Of a stretch of 64,000 nt of DNA, positions 12,401 to 20,169 are shown piece by piece; position 1 is the stretch's first letter; each line of letters begins with the position of its first letter. The stretch spans positions 4,290,244 to 4,354,243 of the forward strand of contig JABACO010000008.1 of NCBI GenBank assembly GCA_013339895.1, in the 5' to 3' direction. This stretch comes from Ephydatia muelleri. Its lineage: Eukaryota > Porifera > Demospongiae > Spongillida > Spongillidae. The translations under genes were made by a program, and so were the position numbers. The notes beneath the pieces were generated by a model, which made no database searches, was not told the origin of the DNA, and worked only from the letters and a program-made list of their open reading frames with translations.

Positions 12401-15400
12401 GTATGGAGGGGACACAGCAGGGTATGGAGGGTACACAGCAGGATATGGAGGGTACACAGCAGGGTATGGAGGGCACACAGCAGGGTATGGAGGGTACACA
12501 GCAGGGTATGGAGGGGACACAGCAGGGTATGGAGGGTACATAGCAGGATATGGAGGGTACACAGCAGGGTATGGAGGGTACATAGCAGGATATGGAGGGT
12601 ACACAGCAGGGTATGGAGGGTACACAGCAGGGTATGGAGGGTACACAGCAGGATATGGAGGGTACACAGCAGGGTATGGAGGGCACACAGCAGGGTATGG
12701 AGGGTACAGTACCCTCCATACCCTGCTGTGTGCCCTCCATACCCTGCTGTGTACCCTCCATATCCTGCTGTGTGCCCTCCATACCCTGCTGTGTACCCTC
12801 CATATCCTGCTGTGTACCCTCCATACCCTGCTGTGTACCCTCCATACCCTGCTGTGTACCCTCCATATCCTGCTATGTACCCTCCATACCCTGCTGTGTC
12901 CCCTCCATACCCTGCTGTGTACCCTCCATACCCTGCTGTGTGCCCTCCATACCCTGCTGTGTACCCTCCATATCCTGCTGTGTACCCTCCATACCCTGCT
13001 GTGTCCCCTCCATACCCTGCTGTGTCCCCTCCATACCCTGCTGTGTACCCTCCATACCCTGCTGTGTACCCTCCATACCCTGCTGTGTACCCTCCATACC
13101 CTGCTGTGTACCCTCCATACCCTGCTGTGTACCCTCCATACCCTGCTGTGTCCCCTCCATACCCTGCTGTGTCCCCTCCATACCCTGCTGTGTACCCTCC
13201 ATACCCTGCTGTGTCCCCTCCATACCCTGCTGTGTACCCTGCTGTGTCCCCTCCATACCCTGCTGTGTACCCTCCATACCCTGCTGTGTACCCTCCATAT
13301 CCTGCTATGTACCCTCCATACCCTGCTGTGTCCCCTCCATACCCTGCTGTGTACCCTCCATACCCTGCTATGTACCCTCCATACCCTGCTGTGTCCCCTC
13401 CATACCCTGCTGTGTACCCGGTACACAGCAGGGTATGGAGGGGACACAGCAGGGTATGGAGGGTACATAGCAGGATATGGAGGGTACACAGCAGGGTATG
13501 GAGGGCACACAGCAGGGTATGGAGGGTACACAGCAGGGTATGGAGGGGACACAGCAGGGTATGGAGGGTACATAGCAGGATATGGAGGGTACACAGCAGG
13601 GTATGGAGGGTACACAGCAGGGTATGGAGGGTACACAGCAGGGTATGGAGGGGACACAGCAGGGTATGGAGGGTACATAGCAGGATATGGAGGGTACACA
13701 GCAGGGTATGGAGGGTACACAGCAGGGTATGGAGGGGACACAGCAGGGTACACAGCAGGGTATGGAGGGGACACAGCAGGGTATGGAGGGTACACAGCAG
13801 GGTATGGGTGAGAAACAGCAGGGTACACAGCAGGGTATGGAGGTTACACAGCAGGGTATGGAGGGTACACAGCAGGGTATGGAGGGTACACAGCAGGGTA
13901 TGGAGGGTACACAGCAGGGTATGGAGGGTACACAGCAGGGTATGGAGGGTACACAGCAGGGTATGGAGGGGACACAGCAGGGTATGGAGGGTACACAGAA
14001 GGGTATGGAGGGGACACAGCAGGGTATGGAGGGTACACAGCAAGGTATAGAGGGTACACAGCAGGGTATGGAGGGTACACAGCAGGGTATGGAGGGTACA
14101 CAGCAAGGTATGGAGGGTACACAGCAAGGTATGGAGGGTACACAGCAGGGTATGGAGGGTACACAGCAAGGTATGGAGGGTACACAGCAGGGTATGGAGG
14201 GTACACAGCAGGGTATGGAGGGTACACAGAAGGGTATGGAGGGGACACAGCAGGGTATGGAGGGTACACAGAAGGGTATGGAGGGGACACAGCAGGGTAT
14301 GGAGGGTACACAGCAGTGTATGGAGGGTACACAGCAGGGTATGGAGGGGACACAGCAGGGTATGGAGGGTACACAGCAGGGTATGGAGGGTACACAGCAG
14401 GGTATTATGGAGGGTACACAGCAGGGTATGGAGGGTACATACCAGGGTATGGAGGGTACACAGCAGGGTATGGAAGGTACACAGCAGGGTATGGAGGGGA
14501 CACAGCAGGGTATGGAGGGTACACAGCAGGGTATGGAGGGTACACAGCAGGGTATTATGGAGGGTACACAGCAGGGTATGGAGGGTACATACCAGGGTAT
14601 GGAGGGTACACAGCAGGGTATGGAAGGTACACAGCAGGGTATGGAGGGGACACAGCAGGGTATGGAGGGTACACGGGGAATGGTCGGATACGGAAATCGT
14701 GAGGACAAGGTTGATATTTTTCATACATTGGGCCGCGGCTACATGTAACTAAAATGGCGTGTTGAAGGCCCTCAATCGAAGCCCCATACACTTTATAGAC
14801 GTGTTAATCAATACTGCCGGTGTTAGCTCGGAAGATATTACATAACCAGCTAAACGCTCTAAACGTACTTAGGAAACAAACACACAAATACATGAATATT
14901 AATTAATTATCAATCACTAGTTCATCCATGGGTTAAGCGGGGAAGGAGGGGTAGGGGTGACAGGCACCAGTATGCAACTGCATGCTGCAAAAGTTATCGT
15001 CAGTTAAAGCATAAATCAGAAAATGCTCATCAAGGTTCCACCCACTTTTTGTCGCATACAGATTAATGGGTGCAATCAGAGATTTTGAAGCTTACCTGAA
15101 CTGTATATAACACTTTCGCACTGATTAGCAATCAGCCTAGAGGGGTCGATGTGCAGTCTAACTTGATCCGGCTATGTTGTTGCTGGAAACTAGGTTTTTA
15201 ATTAGAACATTACGGTATATCCTACCAAATACTGGCTAATTAATTTCCGACGTTGTCACTTTCTTTTAATTTTCAAATTCTCTTTTCTAAACGCCAGGTA
15301 CGCACTAGCCAGAAACTGCGCAACGAGTTAACGGTCACGCGGGAACAAAATTGGAGGTTTCATTACAAGATTTGTTAGAGCAAACTACAGGAACGTCCAC

Positions 15401-15711
15401 TCCAGAATCTTTAACGCATTTTCTGATTCATTGCATACGTGTCATGTTTTAGCACCAATTAGGACTGGATTATCACATGAAACAACTACAGGGTGTGTGG
15501 TAAACAACTATAAGATCAAATAAGAGTGCCCCTCCCCTAGTCATCTCACCTGACCATCATTATCCGAGACCAAAGCATATGATCTGTCTCTATTCCGGAC
15601 CAACTTTAAGTGCCCAGTGGGCTTGGACGTACCAACACAGCCAATGGAACTTCCGTGCAAAGCAATGGCTTGCACCCTGTGACAAAACAATGTCCTTGTT
15701 GCTTCACTCAT
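141..15711 (-). CDS. ANK gene I: multi-exon ankyrin-repeat protein, 3' end outside the window
   Basis: Fifteen exons can be chained from right to left with matching phases: 15550-15711, 15096-15120, 11951-12006, 11483-11590, 11165-11263, 10985-11068, 10743-10838, 5599-5697, 4819-4917, 4639-4722, 4413-4508, 1341-1439, 552-650, 372-455 and 141-236. All are flanked by AG and GT. The product starts with about 80 unrecognised residues, followed by ankyrin repeats of consensus [22 protein letters not shown] repeats are protein-binding solenoids, so an intracellular scaffold or sensor role is inferred. No stop is reached inside the window, so the C-terminal domain is unknown. By analogy with genes II and III it could be another domain fusion. 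Introns hold DIRS-like and gypsy fragments, a piggyBac-like MITE and a large minisatellite. The chain is my splice inference; duplicated exons could also be alternative or belong to separate transcripts. Confidence 0.6.
1341..1439 (-). CDS. ANK gene I, 99-bp ankyrin exon (module 1, D type)
   Basis: A phase 0-0 ankyrin repeat reading [10 protein letters not shown] and ending GANIYARDK. It differs from the module 2 copy by a His-to-Asn change at the conserved TALH position, which may weaken the fold. Confidence 0.75.
1718..1871 (+). mobile_element. piggyBac-like MITE, left end deleted (copy A)
   Basis: This matches the right two thirds of the MITE at 7061-7285 and ends GAAAGAG followed by TTAA. 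Its left end was lost in a deletion joining about 5993 and 7131 of the copy B arrangement. Confidence 0.6.
1872..2825 (+). pseudogene. DIRS-like retroelement reverse transcriptase and RNase H, broken (copy A)
   Basis: Plus-strand reading with frame changes gives the palm motif [15 protein letters not shown], the catalytic box YLDDGIVAL (about 2148-2175), a thumb segment and an RNase H segment with [10 protein letters not shown] and FTDNQNV. That spacing and the RNase H box are typical of DIRS-type elements that integrate by tyrosine recombinase. Stops and frameshifts abound. The reading ends abruptly at about 2825, where an oppositely oriented reverse transcriptase begins. Confidence 0.7.
2826..3302 (-). 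pseudogene. Second DIRS-like reverse transcriptase fragment, opposite strand (copy A)
   Basis: The minus strand encodes [18 protein letters not shown], then [16 protein letters not shown]-like and LPFGL-like motifs in shifting frames. This is a reverse-transcriptase palm of another DIRS-like family. The catalytic YLDD site reads HYLAWTTF, so it is inactive. About 50 extra N-terminal residues are kept here that copy B lacks. Confidence 0.65.
3303..4140. other. Retroelement debris and spacer
   Basis: 3530-3790 matches 8670-8975 and 60360-60660 and belongs to the repeated retroelement assembly. 3345-3480 has no counterpart in the other copies. No intact gene is seen. Confidence 0.5.
4413..4917 (-). 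CDS. ANK gene I, module 2, C, B and A exons
   Basis: C exon 4819-4917 has [10 protein letters not shown] and ends [10 protein letters not shown] exon 4639-4722 reads [21 protein letters not shown] exon 4413-4508 has [11 protein letters not shown] and ends THDE or TRDE-like at the donor. All are phase 0-0 with intact GT-AG borders. The segment is a near copy of 141-650 displaced by about 4.27 kb. Several substitutions change amino acids, so both copies could be used. Confidence 0.75.
5599..5697 (-). CDS. ANK gene I, 99-bp ankyrin exon (module 2, D type)
   Basis: A phase 0-0 ankyrin repeat with [10 protein letters not shown] at the start and the D-type ending GANIYARDK, shared only with the exon at 1341-1439. 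It opens the second 4-exon D-C-B-A module. Confidence 0.8.
5994..6640 (+). pseudogene. DIRS-like gag fragment with zinc knuckle (copy B)
   Basis: Plus-strand reading contains the gag-type motif [18 protein letters not shown] followed by a basic stretch. At about 6520-6575 a CCHC knuckle of pattern CX2CX4HX4C is readable with a one-base gap. This is the 5' part of the plus-strand DIRS-like element and survives only here and, in part, near 58255-58360. Confidence 0.5.
6780..7056 (+). pseudogene. DIRS-like reverse transcriptase, N-terminal part (copy B)
   Basis: The plus strand reads [19 protein letters not shown] followed by [16 protein letters not shown], the usual entry to the reverse-transcriptase fingers. 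The frame is cut at TTAA (7057-7060) by the MITE and resumes at 7286. Confidence 0.6.
7061..7285 (+). mobile_element. piggyBac-like MITE flanked by TTAA
   Basis: A 225-bp element has imperfect terminal inverted repeats: left CTCTTTCACTGGCAA, right (reversed) CTCTTTCGCTGACAA, 13 of 15 matching. TTAA is present on both sides (7057-7060, 7286-7289). TTAA target duplication and CYCTTT-like ends are diagnostic of piggyBac elements. It has no coding capacity. It splits the reverse-transcriptase reading frame between GVGKN and LRHVN-type motifs. Confidence 0.75.
7286..8225 (+). pseudogene. DIRS-like reverse transcriptase and RNase H, broken (copy B)
   Basis: This is the continuation after the [12 protein letters not shown] palm start, YLDDGIVAL at about 7560, a thumb with [16 protein letters not shown], then RNase H boxes [10 protein letters not shown] and STWRELVAV in changing frames. 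It ends at the same junction as copies A and C. Confidence 0.7.
8226..8760 (-). pseudogene. Opposed DIRS-like reverse transcriptase fragment (copy B)
   Basis: The minus strand reads [18 protein letters not shown] and [15 protein letters not shown], followed by degraded LPFGL and YLDD regions (the latter reads HCPAWTTF). It is homologous to 2826-3302 and 59926-60450 and shares the same broken catalytic site. Confidence 0.65.
8982..9110 (+). mobile_element. Short LTR of a Ty3/gypsy element
   Basis: The segment begins TGTGAAGTATCC and ends near AAAACAATAG. It matches 56314-56440, which sits just after a purine-rich tract, and the partial copy at 55147-55250. At about 130 bp this is a short LTR. 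The leader and gag of the same element follow at once. Confidence 0.6.
9111..9306 (+). pseudogene. Ty3/gypsy gag N-terminal fragment
   Basis: The reading contains [20 protein letters not shown] and RRDVFLTCI, the start of a capsid-type gag found in K02A2.6-like gypsy elements. It is cut at about 9306 by the microsatellite-linked repeat. Related fragments are at 55290 and 60700. Confidence 0.65.
9336..10190. repeat. CA/GT microsatellites with an attached 60-90 bp unit in three copies
   Basis: (AC)n runs at 9431-9487 and a GT-rich tract covers 9885-10190. A unit containing CTTGTACCACTTGCAGTGAC and a TTCTTATTT core occurs at about 9336-9425 (+), 9490-9550 (+) and 9965-10035 (-), each time next to the dinucleotide run. 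Open frames here are only repeat-encoded TH and VC peptides. Confidence 0.75.
10200..10700. other. Intron spacer of gene I
   Basis: Unique AT-rich sequence with no coding signal, leading at about 10590 into the intron segment shared with positions 1-140 and 4274-4412. Confidence 0.5.
10743..11068 (-). CDS. ANK gene I, module 3, B and A exons
   Basis: B exon 10985-11068 (84 nt) reads [15 protein letters not shown] and ends KAMKE. A exon 10743-10838 (96 nt) reads [20 protein letters not shown] and ends SVNTRDK. Both are phase 0-0 and together span about two ankyrin repeats. The intron between them is 146 bp. Confidence 0.75.
11165..11263 (-). CDS. ANK gene I, 99-bp ankyrin exon (module 3, C type)
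   Basis: One complete 33-residue ankyrin repeat: [10 protein letters not shown] at the start and GADINARDK at the end, phase 0-0. It is nearly identical to eight other exons in the window. The first codon is TAT rather than GAT. Confidence 0.8.
11483..11590 (-). CDS. ANK gene I, divergent first ankyrin-repeat exon
   Basis: This is a 108-nt phase 0-0 exon with core [20 protein letters not shown], an N-terminal-cap-like ankyrin repeat. The donor is gttagt. It shares the VVALLERG helix with the 99-bp exons downstream but has diverged elsewhere. Confidence 0.6.
11951..12006 (-). CDS. ANK gene I, third exon beside the minisatellite
   Basis: A strong acceptor (pyrimidine tract then ctcatcag) opens a 56-nt exon reading [18 protein letters not shown], with donor gtatgt. 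It starts in phase 1 and ends in phase 0, matching the exons on either side. It contains an ATG at 11996-11998 that could be the real start if the two upstream exons are untranslated. The exon lies 34 bp from the edge of the 21-bp minisatellite. Confidence 0.5.
12040..14674. repeat. 2.6-kb minisatellite of a 21-bp unit with an inverted central block
   Basis: About 125 copies of a 21-bp unit made of GGGTACACAGC and AGGGTATGGA. Units run in one orientation at 12040-12707, in the opposite orientation at 12709-13418, and in the first orientation again at 13420-14674. Both switch points are local palindromes (AGGGTACAGTACCCT at 12708; TACCCGGTA at 13419). Because 21 is a multiple of 3 and the unit lacks stops, several frames on both strands stay open for hundreds of codons. 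I treat this as intronic satellite DNA in gene I (intron 12007-15095). Confidence 0.9.
14715..15225 (-). other. Upstream block of gene I, paralogous to 19700-20290
   Basis: About 500 bp aligns with the block upstream of gene II. Shared stretches include GGAAACAAACACACAAATAC, CAAGGTTCCACCCA and GCTGGAAACTA. It contains the 25-nt exon. The conserved non-coding parts are candidates for promoter or intronic control sequence. Confidence 0.6.
15096..15120 (-). CDS. ANK gene I, 25-nt exon in the block shared with gene II
   Basis: A 25-nt segment lies between aatcag and gtaagc on the minus strand. A copy with the same length and the same splice borders lies at 20145-20169 upstream of gene II. In the chained model it reads CESVIYSS and ends in phase 1. 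The three differences from the gene II copy are silent in a different frame (AKVLYTVQ), so the frame, and whether it is coding or 5' UTR, is open. Confidence 0.45.
15550..15711 (-). CDS. ANK gene I, putative first coding exon
   Basis: An ATG at 15709-15711 opens 54 codons beginning [20 protein letters not shown] and ending NDGQ before a consensus donor (CAG, then gtgaga). It ends in phase 0, which fits the next exon read as TGC. No domain is recognised; the peptide is basic and polar with no signal peptide. A run of about 10 G and a run of about 33 C lie 40-110 bp upstream of the ATG. Assignment to gene I rests on strand, position and phase continuity only. Confidence 0.5.
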
Positions 15712-15747
15712 GTCTCCTTGGAGAGCAGGGGACCGCATGGGCGTTAG

Positions 15748-15785
15748 CAGGGGGGGGGGGACGCGGGGGTTCGATGGGTTCAAAC

Positions 15786-15819
<34 letters not shown>

Positions 15820-15820
15820 C
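15748..15820. repeat. G-run and C-run pair upstream of gene I exon 1
   Basis: About 10 G near 15750 and about 33 C from 15789 are separated by about 30 bp. They could form hairpin or quadruplex structures. Homopolymers of this length may also be misassembled. Confidence 0.7.
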
Positions 15821-15902
15821 CTATGCGAGGTCACCTTCACCATTGGAATGTTTTTTTTCATATCGCGTACTAGTATTTTGCATACATGTACGCTAAGTAC
15901 TA

Positions 15903-16107
15903 CAAGTAAATAAAAACATTCTCTAATGAGAAAGTTGGTATATAGGATTGACCAATGGTGGTGTAAAAAGCACGGAAACAAGAGTGACAGAAATTGAAAT
16001 AGTAGCCCATCACTCAGGCATGTACTGTTAAAACGTTAGTGTGCTAAATATAGGCCTCAGCCTCAGGAAATGTAATATGTCGTTAGAGAATGTTTTTATT
16101 TACTTGT
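15903..16107. mobile_element. Candidate MITE with 24-bp inverted ends
   Basis: AAGTAAATAAAAACATTCTC at 15904 is repeated in inverse at 16087-16106. The perfect match spans about 24 bp around a 160-bp centre. No clear target duplication is seen, so this is tentative. Confidence 0.4.
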
Positions 16108-16219
16108 TTCATTAGTTTTTTCCTCTGGCGTTTTTATATAGAACACTGTCTCAACAACATCCGGAAATTTCTGAGTCCGGATTCTGACAAAATTATCAGT
16201 ACGCCGAACACGACGAGTG

Positions 16220-16271
16220 TTTAGGTCCTAAACACTTTGTTTAGGTCCTAAACCATAGTTTAGGTCCTAAA
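16220..16271. promoter_or_regulatory. Three spaced copies of TTTAGGTCCTAAA
   Basis: Copies at 16220-16232, 16240-16252 and 16259-16271 are spaced 20 and 19 bp apart, about two helical turns. Each is an inverted repeat of TTTAGG with a one-base centre, as expected for dimeric DNA-binding proteins. No function is shown. Confidence 0.5.
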
Positions 16272-16599
16272 CTGTACGCCATGCCCATATATGGGTGCGT
16301 TCACACGGCAATTGTCCGGTAACCCTAGCAATTTATGTCCGCCCATCTCTCCCTCAATGCATCAGCTGCATACGAAAATAGATGTAGCCATGTGATGCGC
16401 CGTGCGCGTCTGAATAACTTTTCAACAGTCTCGATCTAACTCATTGGAGGTCGGCAATGACATGTTGGTGAGTGTCCGATCGTTTTAATAGTACTCCATA
16501 GTCCGATTGAGCACATCGCATAAGCGCGAGTAGAGTACCGGTATTCTAAACACTTTAAAAGTGTGCGCTCACGTAGTTACTATGAGTTATGGATGTGCG

Positions 16600-17040
16600 T
16601 GTCTAGTGCGCAGAGGTGTGTGTGTGTGTGCGCGTGTGGTGTGCGTGTGTGTGTGTGTGCAATATTTGAAGACTCCATTTAAAGTGTGAGTTTTGTCTGG
16701 CATTTCCATTGGCATTATTGTGGGGGTCACATTGACCCCTGGTTATGTGCAGCTGGTAACTCTCCTGCTGGCAGTGAGGGGTCTGGATAACTCCATCTGG
16801 AACCACTGATTGTGCAAGGCTGCTGACTGGACTTAATTGCAGTGTGAGTGAGTCCCATTGACACCTCCATGGCTAGGACCATTGGCCCCTATTTTTATGG
16901 GGGCTGGCTGTTGGCTCAGCCTGCAGTAAGAGAGCTGACATTTCACAGTTATCAGACCCCTGGTAGCTACCATGCTGGCAGTGTGGGGGGTCTGATAACT
17001 CCATCTGTGGGCATGGTTCCATAGGCAGTGATGGGGGCAT
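16600..17040. other. Spacer with GT tract and a duplicated 27-bp motif
   Basis: A GT-rich run lies at 16615-16660. Near-identical segments containing GATAACTCCATCTG occur at about 16785 and 16995. No gene is seen. Confidence 0.5.
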
Positions 17041-17100
17041 GTGCAGTTCCTTAGTTCATGGCTTAGAGAAAAAGTGAATGGATTGATAACACGGGAGGGG

Positions 17101-17405
17101 AGTGTGGGAGTGTATGTTGTGTAGAGGGGAGTGTATGTTGTGTAGAGGGGAGTGTATGTTGTGTAGAGGGGAGTGTATGTTGTGTAGAGGGGAGTGTATG
17201 TTGTGTAGAGGGGAGTGTATGTTGTGTAGAGGGGAGTGTATGTTGTGTAGAGGGGAGTGTATGTTGTGTAGAGGGGAGTGTATGTTGTGTAGAGGGGAGT
17301 GTATGTTGTGTAGAGGGGAGTGTATGTTGTGTAGAGGGGAGTGTATGCTGTGTAGAGGGGAGTGTATGCTGTGTAGAGGGGAGTGTGTATGTTGTGTAGA
17401 GGGGT
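17101..17405. repeat. 21-bp minisatellite
   Basis: About 14 almost identical copies of a 21-bp unit containing GTGTATGTTGTGTAGAGGGG. It lies downstream of gene II. The long frames here are repeat artefacts. Confidence 0.9.
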
Positions 17406-17710
17406 GTGTAGCTTGTATGCTTGTGGGGTGTGTAGCTTGTATGCTTGTGGGGTGTGTCTTGTATCTTGTGGGGTGTGTCTTGTATCTTGTGGGGTGTGTC
17501 TGGGTGTGTAGCTTGTACGCTTGTGGGGTGTGTCCCTTGTATACTTGTGGGGTGTGTCCCTTGTAAGCTTGTGGGGCGTGTCCCTTATACGCTTGTGGGG
17601 CGTGTCCTTTGTACGCTTGAGAGGTGTGTCCCTTGTAAGCTTGTGGGGTGTGTCCCTTGTACGCTTGTGGGGTGTGTCCCTTGTACGCTTGTGGGGTGTG
17701 TCTTGTAGCT
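17406..17710. repeat. Second minisatellite, 21-24 bp units
   Basis: Variable copies of CTTGTGGGGTGTGTCCCTTG-type units, about 13 in number, with shorter forms around 17455-17500. It directly adjoins the 17101-17405 array. Confidence 0.85.
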
Positions 17711-17904
17711 GATGGAGATGTGGCTACCAACTCCACATGTACATGCAGTGCATAGTGGGTAGTGAAGAGAGTGTAAAGGTGGAGATTGTGTGGGAAAGGG
17801 GAAATGTAATCTGTTAACTGGCACTGGTGCACTCATGCAAGTTGATGTGTGTACGATCAAATGTTATAACAAATAAAACTGATGTACAAATTTAGCGGCA
17901 ACAA

Positions 17905-18282
17905 TTATGATGGTAAACATTCTTTTAGCAGATCTATTGTCTTCTTATTAAGTTTAGACGTTGATGTGAATGTGAATCCATAAGCAATTATAGCTTTCAT
18001 GTGAATCTCTGAGTTGGGAAATGTTTTGTCTGGTCTCCATGCGGTTGTGTAACTGCCTTTGTACCACTGGATGACAAACGTAGAAGTAGTTGTGTCAATG
18101 GTTTCACATAGTCCTATCCATGGTTTTCCTATAAAAGTTCATGGATGCCGATTATTAGATTGCTTGAAAATGTTAACATAAATACCTGTGAACTGATCCT
18201 TTTCAGGCAATACAGCAACCATGTCACCTTCACATAGCGGCTTTTGGGAAACAGCCTTTGGGCGATAAACCCCATTGTACAC
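17905..18282 (-). CDS. ANK gene II, terminal two exons with aromatic beta-rich domain
   Basis: Exon 18186-18282 (97 nt) and exon 17905-18128 join in phase 1 to give one domain of about 107 residues ending KECLPS. The conserved-looking core is PWIGLCETIDT, then FVIQWYKGSYTTAW and IIAYGFTFT. Spacing of W and G residues suggests a BAH- or Tudor-like barrel, by inference only. Confidence 0.7.
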
Positions 18283-20169
18283 CTGTATTTAGATAGGATG
18301 AACAATTTTGTGTTAAGGGTTTGTATTTTGTAATTTAGACCAAAAACATACCTCAGGTCTTGCTACTTCTTTTTCCAGCAAACATGCTATCCCTTCTTCA
18401 TGTACTAACTCCGCTGCTTGTTTGCTGTTGTCAGCAGCATGTACATGCATACCATCAAGTGCATCACCATACACAAGTTGTGTGAATGGGCATCTGCTCA
18501 ATTGATCCTGCTGGTTCATCCGCTCACAGAAAATTTTCCATTCTTGTACCTGGACTTCTGTGGTATAGTCTGTGAGCTTATCAATGTCCTCCACAACCTG
18601 TGATAGATTTAGTGCACTGATATTAGGCACCAATGATTGCAAAGTAGTTGGGCTGATATCTGTGTTTGTGAAGAGCTGTATTGAGCTGTTGTAAGGTTCC
18701 CATTATGTAACTGGCCAAGTTATGCATCCGTGCAGAACATATACATGTACTGCATGATATACTGTATATAGCTGGGATTGGAAATGATTACATGAACAAT
18801 TGTGATCCCTGGAACTCAGCAACTGGTGCAGTTACACACAACTGCTTGAGCATTATACTGTTCACCACTACAAATATGAGGTAGCAATATGGCATAGCAG
18901 AGGACTGGTACTATATAATGAGTTTAAAACGATTCTTTTTTTTTTTTAAACTACCATCCTACTAGTTCCAATAAAGGTGCACTGGCCAGACCAGGCTCTA
19001 TGCATCAGGTCTCCACAGCTTCCAGCAAAGAACTAAAATACTTCTAATTGGTGATTGAAGTAATAATTCCAACTTACCTAGATTTCTTCCTACAGAAGCC
19101 AATTCTTGAGCAACAGTGGTTCTACCCTGTTTGACTGCTAAGAAGCCTTATCCTAAAAAGTAAACAGTTGGCATACTGATTAAATTAAATTTCATACAAC
19201 ATACATGTACACCATACATGTATGCACGTTGCGTAGTGGAGAATGAAATTTGTACAGTATTTGATAGAGCATCTACTGTACAGCTGTAGCTAGCTTAAAA
19301 TGCTTGGGGAAGTTGCAAATATAAACATTAAAATTTTCCAGCAATAACTTGGGTGGAATATTTCTGGAAAAATAACTGTGTCTCCGAACTAGTAAAAAGG
19401 TGTTTCTCTCACCTTATCTCTTGCATTTAAATCAGCACCAGCAGCAATCAAAGCTCTTGCAGTCTCAACATTACCAGCCACATGGAGTGCAGTACGTCCA
19501 TGCTGTAGATTGTTATTACACATAATGAATGATTGTGTCTCACAACACAACATGAATAAACTGTTACAACTGATCAGGAAAGTAAAGAGAGGATCGTTCA
19601 ATTAATTCCAGCTTACACACTATCATATACATGTAAATAACAGTAGCATAACAAAATACACAAATTCGACAAATTCAATGCAAATTGCAATATGCAAAAA
19701 AAAGGGTGGGTATGGTATTTCATACGTTGGGCGTGACTAACTAAAATTTAGGGGAGCTAGGCCCTCTGGAGTTAGGGTCAAAGCCGCTAAGAGATGTAAA
19801 TATGTGAATACTGCCATGTTTTCGTGTGCTAGCTCGGATGACATGATATAACCAGCTAACACACGAAAACGTGCTTTGGAAACAAACACACAAATACATG
19901 AATATTAATTAATCATTCGTTGATCTATGGGTTTAGCGGGGAGGGGTGGGGTAGGAAGGTCACAGACTCTAGTATCTCCAGTATGCAGTAGCATGCAGCA
20001 AAAGTTATCACCAGTAAAGAGTTACATGCTGTAAAGGATTGTCGTCACAGAGGGCCCGTATACGATCTCACATCAAGGTTCCACCCATTTTTGTCGCATT
20101 CAAATTGCAAGTTAAAGGGTTCAATCAGAGATTATGAAGCTTACCTGCACTGTATACAACACTTTGGCA
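17905..20169 (-). CDS. ANK gene II: ankyrin exons joined to an unrecognised C-terminal domain
   Basis: Exons in order are 20145-20169 (25 nt, frame unsure), 19413-19502, 19078-19126, 18352-18659, 18186-18282 and 17905-18128 with stop TAA at 17905-17907. Phases agree from 19502 to the stop. Exon 19413-19502 encodes HGRTALHVAGNVETARALIA, almost identical to the gene III exon at 49278-49367. Exon 19078-19126 corresponds to gene III 47855-47939 but uses an acceptor 36 nt further in, because the upstream part now contains stops. The last three exons give about 210 residues of unknown type: first a helical segment, then a compact region with GDMVAVLPEKDQFTGKPWIG, VIQWYKGSYTTAW and LNKKTIDLLKECL. 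It could be a small beta-barrel chromatin- or ligand-binding fold, but I do not recognise a named family. No start codon was identified, so the 5' end is incomplete. Confidence 0.65.
18352..18659 (-). CDS. ANK gene II, helical exon of unknown family
   Basis: 308 nt, entered in phase 1 and left in phase 0 (CCTGAG, then gtatgt). It encodes about 102 residues with predicted amphipathic helices such as SQVVEDIDKLTDYTTEVQVQ and a HAADNSKQAAELVHEEG segment. There is no stop in frame and no known motif. Confidence 0.7.
18700..19070. other. Intron of gene II
   Basis: The intron lies between exons 18659 and 19078. It has a T-run at about 18937-18947 and no coding signal. Confidence 0.6.

Noticed and set aside
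12031-14724. Very long open frames (up to about 900 codons) on both strands
   Set aside because: They follow from a 21-bp stop-free unit. The inverted block changes the encoded peptide midway, and several frames are open at once, so coding is not supported.
17056-17832. Open frames with CMLCRGE or HSPLHNI repeats
   Set aside because: Direct translation of a 21-bp and a 24-bp minisatellite.
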